Shown here one piece after another: positions 62,001-64,000 of a DNA stretch of 64,000 bases. The first letter of the stretch is position 1. The number at the start of each line of letters is the position of its first letter. The stretch comes from Dermatemys mawii (Eukaryota; Chordata; Testudines; Dermatemydidae). The stretch is from positions 7,776,336-7,840,335 of the forward strand of contig ML677385.1 in the NCBI GenBank assembly GCA_007922305.1, in the 5' to 3' direction. Position numbers and translations under genes: made by a program. The notes beneath the pieces were generated by a model. It was not told the origin of the DNA. It was given only the letters and a program-made list of their open reading frames with translations, and ran no database searches.

Positions 62001-63484
62001 GAAAGGTCTGTTGTAGCTAATTTGTAGCTAAGATGATCATGTATTTGGGAGGTTTACTGAACTCCTAGTAATCCTTGCTGAATTAGAACCGACAGCTGCT
62101 CCAGAAGAAGGACAGTCTCAGTTTCCTGGGTCAATAAAGGGTCTATGAAAAGTGTAATTTAGATTAAATCTGCACTGCTGGTTGAATTTTTAGAGGTTGT
62201 TTGTTGTTGCCTTCACCAGTAGTACTCTCTGATTCATGCTCCAATGAGGAATTCTTTCTCTAAGACTGATAGCCAATAAGACACATCCTCCCATTACATT
62301 TCCCACAGGCTCCCTTTTTCTTAGTCAGCTTGGAATGTCCTATTTCTGCCACTATTTGGGCGGATGAATTGTTACAGCTCATTACAACATGGTCTATGCT
62401 GTAGCCTACTGAGGCCTAGAAAACCAGTTCTTATCCCAATGACCTGCTGATTTCTTCTAAGGGTATGTCTACACAGCAATTGATACTTGCAGTTGCCTGT
62501 GCCAGCCAACTCGGACTTGCAGAGCTCAGGCTGCGGGGCTGTTTCATTGCTGTGTAGGTGTCTTGGCTCAGGCTAGAACCCAGGCTCCAGGACCCTGCGA
62601 GGTGGGAGAGTCCCAGAGCTCAGGCTCCAGCCCGGTCCCAGAAGACTACACAGCAATGAAAGAGTCCCATAACCTGAGCCCTACAAGCCCGAGTTGGCTG
62701 GCACAGGCCAGCTATGGGTTTTCCTTTGCTGTGTAGACATACCCTAAGATGCCCACCACGTCAGACTTTCCAGATGAAGAGGTACCATAAGTTTACAGAT
62801 TTCTGTCAGATCGGAGATCAATCTACAGAAACAGAGGAGGTGTGGTTGAGGGTATCCAAGACTGATTAGATCATGTCACCTTGTCTGTCAAACAAAGTGA
62901 GGAGAAGGAACACGTGAGCTGTGCTGTTTTTGATCAAGCCATCAAAAACAATTTAGCAGGTAAGTGGGCTTATAATTTATTTTTGTTCACATAATTATCT
63001 GTGCACTGCGTTAAAAAATCACTCAAGTATCAGCTTTTGCAAAAACTTCATATCTGAATTTGATAGCCATGTGAAACTTAAACTGAAGTACAGTAATACA
63101 GCAAAAGTATTAATTTTCAAAGGGACATACAACACATTTTGTTGTTTGATAGAGGTTTACTTTTTGATCTAGGTGGTTTGGCAAGAAGTAGATAAACATT
63201 AGTTCCCATTTACATTCTACTTCACTGTTTAATTTATGTATCTCCATGAATGTCTGGCTTATTGTGAAATCAAAATAAAATTAGGATATGTTGAATTATT
63301 TATTTACACTCAGTAATATGTTATGTTTGCTTTCTTTCTTCCTTTCTTTCATTGTTGTTAGCTTGGACCCACCAGTATTCAGTTTATGGAACAAAGAATA
63401 CCTTTCAATCATGCTCCTCTAGGATTAACTACTTGCAAGACAGCCATTCTTCAAAACACAGGACATAATCATGCATACTTTCAG
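16903..63484 (+). CDS. CFAP47: CFAP47, 5' part of gene (17 coding exons, 963 codons, incomplete at 3')
   Basis: Join: 16903-17061, 26261-26412, 35048-35163, 39744-39882, 41579-41807, 42212-42372, 43501-43634, 44225-44460, 46324-46516, 50650-50863, 51255-51407, 54840-55029, 55114-55210, 58693-58909, 60227-60471, 61637-61767, 63362-63484. All introns are GT-AG, phases agree throughout, and no stop occurs. The protein resembles the N-terminal third of vertebrate CFAP47 (about 3,200 residues in human), as I recall it, including the ITNHG, SKDGFL and QNTGHNHAYF segments. It has repeated ASH/Hydin-type beta-sandwich modules at about residues 10-104, 107-205, 215-360, 373-500 and 725-922. A charged linker lies at about 507-692. 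The calponin-homology part would lie downstream. CFAP47 acts in the axoneme of motile cilia and sperm flagella; loss in men causes X-linked sperm flagellar defects. The ATG was chosen because it opens exon 1 next to the CpG promoter and matches the expected start. Confidence 0.9.
17651..18831 (-). mobile_element. Solo LTR in CFAP47 intron 1, antisense
   Basis: Ends TGTGATGTGTTTGATCACAG and GAGTGCAACATCACA give TG...CA termini. An exact 5-bp duplication AATAC flanks it (17646-17650 and 18832-18836). On the minus strand AATAAA lies near 18080, as an LTR polyadenylation signal would. The text matches an LTR family I recognise from turtles. No coding sequence remains. Confidence 0.85.
19020..19143. 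mobile_element. Mariner-like MITE with TA duplication
   Basis: GGATGACCAGATGTCC and, reversed, GGATGACCAGACAGC are inverted ends of a 124-bp non-coding element. TA flanks both sides (19018-19019 and 19144-19145). Confidence 0.7.
19200..19375 (+). repeat. tRNA-derived SINE
   Basis: A-box-like GATTAGAGCACTCACC and B-box-like GTTCAAATTC, followed by a reversed-sense tail TGGGGATTGAACCTGTC. This is the layout of reptile tRNA-derived SINEs. It does not fold as an intact tRNA and lacks a proper acceptor stem. Confidence 0.65.
20830..20985 (-). repeat. MIR-like ancient SINE remnant
   Basis: Contains TTTGCAGATGGGAAACTGAG, then CACAGAGATTAAGTGACTTG and AAGATCACACAGTATG. These match the MIR core in reverse complement. 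Both ends are worn. Confidence 0.7.
22146..22947. mobile_element. CpG-rich non-autonomous hAT element
   Basis: Ends CTGACGTGGGCAAAC and GTTTTCCCACCCCTG are inverted repeats, the left one mutated. Exact 8-bp duplication CTCTACAC on both sides (22138-22145 and 22948-22955). The first 450 bp are very CpG-rich. Long open frames on both strands there are composition artefacts. No transposase. Confidence 0.88.
23857..24145. mobile_element. hAT-Charlie-like MITE
   Basis: Ends CAGGGGTTCTCAAAC and GTTTGAGAATTGCTG are inverted repeats. Exact 8-bp duplication ATCTAGAC (23849-23856 and 24146-24153). 289 bp, non-coding. Confidence 0.9.
24301..24347 (+). repeat. 47-bp exact duplicate of 24758-24804
   Basis: CATCTCCCACTGCAGCCCTG and the next 27 bases are identical to 24758-24804, in direct orientation 457 bp away. 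At 24301 the copy interrupts LTR sequence (TTTCCAAAGACA ... CTCACATGACTTA). At 24758 it lies within a longer C-rich repeat. The downstream locus is therefore the likely source. Confidence 0.85.
24605..25230. repeat. GC-rich interspersed repeat in intron 1
   Basis: Starts near AGAGGCAGATTAAGGTTTCC. Contains imperfect internal units around GGTGCTGG.GCTT.CCC.GCC (24930-25190). Open frames on both strands are low-complexity. Family not named. Confidence 0.5.
25231..26260. other. Intron 1, distal part
   Basis: AT-rich intronic sequence ending in the polypyrimidine tract before exon 2. No repeat ends or extra exon recognised. Confidence 0.5.
26261..26412 (+). CDS. CFAP47: CFAP47 coding exon 2 (residues 54-104)
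   Basis: Follows TTTTTTCATTGTAG and begins FKLIVENPDKPVASGLQ. Contains VEYHPDSEED and LEIPLIG, the closing strands of the first ASH module. Ends two bases into a Gly codon (ATAGG|gtatgg). It lies 9.2 kb downstream of exon 1. Confidence 0.93.
26413..27815. other. Intron 2, proximal part
   Basis: AT-rich, no recognised element. Runs into an assembly gap. Confidence 0.5.
27816..27915. other. Assembly gap (100 N)
   Basis: Exactly 100 N, a common placeholder for a gap of unknown size. The right edge falls in the left arm of the palindrome at 27916-28066. Confidence 0.99.
27916..28118 (+). mobile_element. Palindromic Penelope-terminal foldback element (copy P2)
   Basis: Left arm 27916-27987, 6-base loop TTGCAT, right arm 27994-28066, then the terminus CCAGACTAACACGGCTACCC. 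Arms differ by about one indel and one mismatch. Both carry CTGAAATTTTTT next to AGAGCATGAGC, a variant not seen in the other copies. The outer left end lies in the gap. Confidence 0.87.
28608..29100. repeat. GC-rich interspersed repeat in intron 2
   Basis: Begins GTTGCCAGATGTCCAGTTTT. Contains CTCCGCAGCTCTTATTGGCT and AGGAGCAGCGGGGACATG, then C-rich irregular units with ACCCAAACT.CCTCCCTCC (29030-29085). I recognise it as a common turtle repeat. The open frames are artefacts. Confidence 0.55.
29101..30544. other. Intron 2, middle part
   Basis: AT-rich, nothing recognised. Confidence 0.5.
30545..30870. repeat. AT-rich self-complementary repeat
   Basis: T-rich and A-rich runs alternate (AAATATTTTTGGTTTTTG, CAAATTTTTGGCCAAAAATG, AACAAAATATTTTGACCAG). 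Similar AT-rich foldback-like repeats occur in reptile genomes. No ends defined. Confidence 0.4.
30871..32259. other. Intron 2, part upstream of the antisense LINE
   Basis: AT-rich intronic sequence with an A run at 32069-32081. No gene or repeat ends recognised. Confidence 0.45.
32260..34370 (-). mobile_element. CR1/L3-type LINE, antisense, decayed
   Basis: On the minus strand the order is 5' sequence (34370-34030), reverse transcriptase pieces and 3' sequence (to about 32260). Peptides include EEWKRANVVPFFKK and NYRVVSLKILGKIL (33459-33268), then GSVLCPVLSSIFINDLDN and the catalytic FADDTKLG motif near 32890. Stops and frameshifts throughout. Another repeat sits inside at about 33690-34020. 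Confidence 0.85.
33690..34020. repeat. Interspersed repeat nested in the antisense LINE
   Basis: Text including CAGTTCACATTAAAGTGCTG, CCTGGAGCCAGGCAATTTAA and CCGCTACCATGGCAGCAGC interrupts LINE sequence. It matches a turtle repeat I recognise. Ends and class are unresolved. Confidence 0.5.
34371..35047. other. Intron 2, distal part
   Basis: AT-rich, no recognised element, ending with the exon 3 acceptor. Confidence 0.5.
35048..35163 (+). CDS. CFAP47: CFAP47 coding exon 3 (residues 104-143)
   Basis: Follows TTTTCTCTGCAG. Encodes LIPCCYLEIETEINFGTV and SKEISITNHGSSPG, the typical opening strands of an ASH module (FG.V, ITN.G). Ends CCAG|gtaaat in phase 1. Confidence 0.93.
35475..36225. mobile_element. 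Harbinger-type non-autonomous element in intron 3
   Basis: Ends GGCCTGGTCTACATTATA and, reversed, GGGCATGTCTACACTACA. Flanked by TGA on both sides (35472-35474 and 36226-36228), a 3-bp duplication as expected. The centre (about 35725-36020) is a C/G-rich block with irregular units such as GGCTGCC.CAGGCTCCC. Frames there are artefacts. Confidence 0.78.
36226..39044. other. Intron 3, middle part
   Basis: AT-rich sequence without recognisable transposon ends or extra exons. Confidence 0.45.
39045..39115 (-). mobile_element. CR1 3'-end fragment, antisense
   Basis: ATCATAGAATCGTAGGAATG followed by GAGTCCAGTCCCCTGCACTC matches the reversed 3' end of CR1 (CATAGAATCATAGAAT ... CCAACCCCCTGC). Short and worn. 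Confidence 0.65.
39116..39743. other. Intron 3, distal part
   Basis: AT-rich, nothing recognised before the exon 4 acceptor. Confidence 0.5.
39744..39882 (+). CDS. CFAP47: CFAP47 coding exon 4 (residues 143-189)
   Basis: Follows TTTGTCTTAG. Encodes AFKIDYNGSVPVNIVPISG and VKVDICTDIPRVIREVAK. Ends GCAAA|gtaagt. The donor is followed 133 nt later by the palindromic element at 40015-40240. Confidence 0.93.
40021..40240 (+). mobile_element. Palindromic Penelope-terminal foldback element (copy P3), complete
   Basis: Perfectly centred palindrome: left arm 40015-40106, right arm 40107-40198, no spacer, centre CGGATGCATGCATCCG, and only a few mismatches around TATTAACTCGCG. The right part continues to ACACGGCTACCCCTCTGATT. 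The 15-bp duplication AATGTGACAAGAAGT flanks it (40006-40020 and 40241-40255), so the whole palindrome integrated as one unit by a retrotransposition-like process. It lies in intron 4. Confidence 0.93.
40256..41578. other. Intron 4, distal part
   Basis: No recognised elements. Ends with the exon 5 acceptor. Confidence 0.5.
41579..41807 (+). CDS. CFAP47: CFAP47 coding exon 5 (residues 189-265)
   Basis: Follows TTTTTTCCAACAG. Encodes VQLQGRDITNLRIEAHVVEQ and ECIHFGSVYFGTSN with YNKSPETMNW, starting ASH module 3. Ends GAGATG|gtaagg in phase 0. Confidence 0.93.
42212..42372 (+). CDS. CFAP47: CFAP47 coding exon 6 (residues 266-319)
   Basis: Follows TTGTCTTACAG. Encodes GTYLQKSTEAVLQELSFI and SCIPNQGTLLPYQKTVVTLC, an ASH-type strand pair ending in FSPK. 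Ends CCAAA|gtaagt. The upstream intron is 404 bp. Confidence 0.93.
42373..43500. other. Intron 6
   Basis: AT-rich intron with a C run at 43130-43138. Nothing else recognised. Confidence 0.5.
43501..43634 (+). CDS. CFAP47: CFAP47 coding exon 7 (residues 319-364)
   Basis: Follows CCTGAATTTTACAG. Encodes QFKRDIGLTEFPPRQDYALF and LRFEAIGSKDGFLQALNG. Ends ATCAAAG|gtatgt in phase 1. Confidence 0.93.
43635..44224. other. Intron 7
   Basis: AT-rich, no recognised element. Confidence 0.5.
44225..44460 (+). CDS. CFAP47: CFAP47 coding exon 8 (residues 364-442)
   Basis: Follows CTCTCTTGTGCAG. Encodes HHVEVALTGSGVPVMLTFSP, VINFMDCFMGEHTEIMCTLK and LPVTFSFHKIAHFNICPEKG, a nearly complete ASH module. Ends ACAAAG|gtaatg in phase 0. 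Confidence 0.93.
44895..46033. mobile_element. Tigger-like non-autonomous element in intron 8
   Basis: Ends CAGGAGCTCCTCACTTAA and, reversed, CAGGAACTCTTCACTTAA form inverted repeats, flanked by TA (44893-44894 and 46034-46035). The interior has a GC-rich block (45000-45400), a GA/CT-rich block near 45355-45490 and a (GT)n run at 45874-45895. The foldback copy R3 is inserted at 45724-45839. No transposase. Confidence 0.82.
45724..45839 (+). mobile_element. Collapsed foldback Penelope-terminal copy (R3) inside the Tigger-like element
   Basis: The left 23 bp CAGAGGGGTAGACCTGTTAG are the reversed outer end of the family (AGACTAACACGGCTACCCCT in other copies). They join directly to TGCATCTGACAGAGTGGGTA, the centre, and then one full right arm. 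A 12-bp duplication with one mismatch flanks it: CAGTATTAAATT (45712-45723) and CAGTATTACATT (45840-45851). Confidence 0.82.
46324..46516 (+). CDS. CFAP47: CFAP47 coding exon 9 (residues 443-507)
   Basis: Follows TTTTTTTAG. Encodes DVMFSFAPRQAGTFKVKQVV and DIFGLVAEEDNLQSLKIKPF, the end of ASH module 4. Ends AACCCTG|gtatgt in phase 1. Confidence 0.93.
46517..47570. other. Intron 9, proximal part
   Basis: Mostly AT-rich. A short ancient repeat-like stretch (GAGCCTAACTCCCACTGTGTTAGGTGCC, about 46889-46918) resembles a reptile repeat seen also near 61100. Nothing else recognised. Confidence 0.4.
47571..47866. mobile_element. Harbinger-like MITE in intron 9
   Basis: GGGCTTATCTTCATTATG and, reversed, GGCTTTGTCTACACTAATG are diverged inverted ends. 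The interior contains AATCGACTTACAG-type text shared with the Harbinger family. The 3-bp duplication is not clear (ACA versus ATA). Confidence 0.6.
47867..50080. other. Intron 9, middle part
   Basis: Ordinary intronic sequence with T-rich runs near 48570 and 49675-49705. No supported gene. Confidence 0.45.
50081..50345. repeat. Ancient interspersed repeat remnants
   Basis: GTATTATGGAAGCGCCTACAG followed by AAGAGACAATCATTGCCCCA resembles a repeat that also occurs at 54556-54665. Next to it, CAATTCAGCAAAGCATTTTA and AAGTGCTTAACTTTAAGTG resemble another widespread amniote repeat. Classes not named. Confidence 0.4.
50650..50863 (+). CDS. CFAP47: CFAP47 coding exon 10 (residues 507-578)
   Basis: Follows TTTAAATCCTAAG. 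Encodes ITPVITNATGQLVADEIGRF and LIAFPNDRSASIRPSERHKK. It is charged and less beta-rich, beginning the inter-module linker. Ends TATAG|gtaatg. Confidence 0.92.
51255..51407 (+). CDS. CFAP47: CFAP47 coding exon 11 (residues 578-629)
   Basis: Follows CTAAATATTTAG. Encodes TIFTKADRYHYVDPDFAYTD and a helical stretch EKQAHKEYYAEFIQSLRQHR. Ends ACTAG|gtaaaa, the weakest donor among the exons. Confidence 0.92.
51590..51915 (+). mobile_element. CR1/L3-type LINE 3' end in intron 11
   Basis: Ends ATCATAATGGCCCCTTCCAG, then CATTAAAATCTACAAATCTATGAAAT, the usual CR1 3' terminus. Upstream is 3' untranslated text (GTAATTGACTATTGGAACAA). Confidence 0.75.
51916..52452. other. Intron 11 segment with a 27-A run
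   Basis: An uninterrupted A run lies at about 52020-52046. The rest is ordinary AT-rich intron. Confidence 0.5.
52453..54300 (+). repeat. Long interspersed repeat ending in a tRNA/MIR-like module
   Basis: Begins GGTTGTCTGACACTTTCCAT, TATAAGGCTCTGTTTTCACT. The middle (52980-53650) is strongly purine-rich on the + strand, with irregular AGGAGCAGA/GGAGCC units. The end has GGTCTCCTGGTTAAAG and GGATTCTATCCACAGTTCC (about 54183-54245), then TGATGCTGGGAAAGTCATTTAAGCC, an A/B-box SINE layout. I recognise parts as a turtle repeat; the class is unknown. Frames at 52963-53674 minus are artefacts. Confidence 0.5.
54556..54665. repeat. Ancient interspersed repeat remnant
   Basis: TTGTATTGCAATAGCACCTA, CATTGTTCTAGGCACTGTAC and CAAACATATAATAAATGACAG match an old repeat family shared with 50081-50190. 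Confidence 0.5.
54840..55029 (+). CDS. CFAP47: CFAP47 coding exon 12 (residues 629-692)
   Basis: Follows TTTTTCTAAAG. Encodes KYNSLNNPVNIGLKPASALR and SSRKLAAIESKSLTRE, a polar linker with low predicted order. Ends AGAGAG|gtaagt in phase 0. Confidence 0.9.
55114..55210 (+). CDS. CFAP47: CFAP47 coding exon 13 (residues 693-725)
   Basis: Only 84 bp of intron separate it from exon 12. Follows GGGTTTTCCACAG. Encodes VYDGLNAVPSSPQEKEDCNI and LTPKQLYQILIG. Ends ATTG|gtaaga in phase 1. Confidence 0.92.
55211..56316. other. Intron 13, proximal part
   Basis: T/A run near 55838-55858. Otherwise nothing recognised. Confidence 0.45.
56317..56845 (+). mobile_element. CR1 LINE 3' end in intron 13
   Basis: Decayed end of the reverse transcriptase frame (NATKRKIIHLGTTNRGHTCR-like from about 56332), then 3' untranslated text ending GGATTATTATGGCCCCTTTT ... 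CCTATGAATTGAG. Many stops. Confidence 0.78.
56895..57564 (+). mobile_element. Solo LTR in intron 13
   Basis: TGTGATGGGGTAAGGCCAGA to GACAGAGCTTTGTTACA gives TG...CA ends, with 4-bp ATAT on each side (56891-56894 and 57565-57568). Body text (AGCCAATCAGGGGCTGGCTG, TACTATTAGGGTCCCTAGGC) matches a turtle LTR family I recognise. No coding part. Confidence 0.8.
57565..58692. other. Intron 13, distal part
   Basis: AT-rich intronic sequence to the exon 14 acceptor. Nothing recognised. Confidence 0.5.
58693..58909 (+). CDS. CFAP47: CFAP47 coding exon 14 (residues 725-797)
   Basis: Follows ATATATATTCTAG. Encodes PSTIDFGEVCVNSASMRKMH and IINNLPVHIWIQVQIESEEL, opening a further ASH module. Ends CAGAA|gtaagg. 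Confidence 0.93.
58910..60226. other. Intron 14
   Basis: AT-rich. GTAGAGCCTTAGAGAACGAAC near 59469 and CTGAGGTTCTACAGTA near 59839 are reversed matches (GTAGA.CC...AG), perhaps the ends of a worn Tigger-like element. Not resolved further. Confidence 0.35.
60227..60471 (+). CDS. CFAP47: CFAP47 coding exon 15 (residues 797-879)
   Basis: Follows TTTTGTATATTACAG. Encodes SLTYTVNSKHTGHVLVVAKA, VRLYNRRNHLAEFSWKP and GIAFSIRPAKG, beta-rich ASH-like sequence. Ends CCAAAG|gtatag in phase 1. Confidence 0.93.
60472..61636. other. Intron 15
   Basis: Contains AGTTAGGCACCTAACTAACT (61120-61139) and GGGGAGTTAGGTG, an ancient reptile repeat motif. Otherwise unremarkable. Confidence 0.4.
61637..61767 (+). 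CDS. CFAP47: CFAP47 coding exon 16 (residues 879-922)
   Basis: Follows CACATTTATCTAG. Encodes IVEAYKDLECEVVWHPGFCS and ETGEFNLCVHQGNTLKLKC. Ends GCAAAG|gtaata in phase 0. Confidence 0.93.
61985..62006 (+). repeat. (GGAAA)n microsatellite
   Basis: About four consecutive GGAAA units in intron 16. Confidence 0.9.
62461..62744. mobile_element. Harbinger MITE with TAA duplication in intron 16
   Basis: GGGTATGTCTACACAGCAA and, reversed, GGGTATGTCTACACAGCAAA are near-perfect inverted ends. TAA on both sides (62458-62460 and 62745-62747) is the PIF/Harbinger target. The interior has long inverted segments (GCCAGCCAACTCGG facing CCGAGTTGGCTGGC), so most of the 284 bp can fold back. Confidence 0.9.
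62745..63361. other. Intron 16, distal part
   Basis: AT-rich, with a CTTT-rich tract before the exon 17 acceptor. No other feature. Confidence 0.5.
63362..63484 (+). CDS. CFAP47: CFAP47 coding exon 17 (residues 923-963), last in window
   Basis: Follows TTCATTGTTGTTAG. Encodes LGPTSIQFMEQRIPFNHAPL and GLTTCKTAILQNTGHNHAYF, in phase 0. Ends TTTCAG|gtgaac. No further exon could be identified up to 64000. Confidence 0.9.
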
Positions 63485-64000
63485 GTGAACTGAATTATGT
63501 TGCTGTACAGTTTTTTTTTCTTGTTTTGGACAGTTTTTCATATCTTATTAGAGTTTGTGTTCTCAGTTATTAGACACATTCTCTGTGGTATACTAATTTA
63601 TTTTTTCCCTTTAGGTAGTTTTAGTCTTTATTGTACAAAATGTAGTTATGCTCTTTAGAATCCTACCCTCTTTAGGGGTTCATTGGACTGCTTGACTAGT
63701 TTCTCTTCCTTGTACTATTTTTTAGCTTGCTTTCATTAATAGGGATGTCTGTATTAGCTCAGGCCCTCCTGACCACATTTGAATATAGGATAATATGCTT
63801 GTTATTGCAACTCTGTGTTTATTAAAAATAAGGAAACTTCTTAGGCTTATATTGCCTCTGAGAAGTTAAGCAGAAATAACTGGATAGATACACTTCCCTT
63901 TGCAGAAGTCTTGTCCACATTTCTACTGTGAATAACTTGCAAATAATTTTCACTCAACTTATATCTGCTATTGGAGAAGATGCTGTATTGGATCTTTTTG
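63485..64000. other. Intron 17, start
   Basis: Begins at the donor gtgaac. No further coding exon recognised before the window ends. Confidence 0.6.

Overview
This is vertebrate nuclear DNA, most likely from a turtle or another non-avian reptile. It has a split vertebrate gene with GT-AG introns and no prokaryotic gene layout. The repeats are CR1-type LINEs, a Penelope-like element, PIF/Harbinger, hAT and Tigger-type elements with target-site duplications (TSDs), solo LTRs, a tRNA-derived SINE and a MIR-like remnant. Several repeat families are ones I recognise as common in turtle genomes. The species assignment is inference; no database was searched.

The only gene I can support is the 5' third of CFAP47 (cilia and flagella associated protein 47), on the + strand. 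Seventeen coding exons run from the ATG at 16903 to 63484. All junctions use GT/AG, all reading phases agree, and together they give 963 codons with no stop. The gene continues past the window. The product is a large axonemal protein built of ASH/Hydin-like beta-sandwich repeats. Its promoter is GC-rich and TATA-less, with CCAAT and GC boxes and a near-consensus RFX X-box 72 bp before the ATG, which fits a ciliary gene.

Layout: 1-16.6 kb is intergenic and repeat-rich. It holds a decayed Harbinger element, a Penelope-like 3' end split by a hAT element, a CR1 fragment, an LTR, an assembly gap, and a hAT element with a second one nested inside it. The promoter and exon 1 lie at 16.7-17.06 kb. 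Introns 1 and 2 (9.2 and 8.6 kb) carry two antisense LTRs, hAT insertions, a second gap and a 2-kb antisense LINE. Exons 3-17 lie between 35 and 63.5 kb, with further repeats in the introns.

The most unusual feature is a family of short foldback elements made from the 3' terminal segment of the Penelope-like element. The segment occurs once attached to its Penelope body (6801-6926). It also occurs five times as solo insertions that each carry an inverted copy, or part of one, on the left (2686-2839, 11798-12043, 27916-28118, 40021-40240, 45724-45839). Three solo copies have clear TSDs of 10-15 bp. The other two directly abut the window's two N gaps. Each copy includes a hammerhead-ribozyme-like core, imperfect in every copy seen here. 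Other points of interest are a 47-bp templated insertion inside an LTR and a 92-bp-arm palindrome 133 nt downstream of a CFAP47 splice donor.
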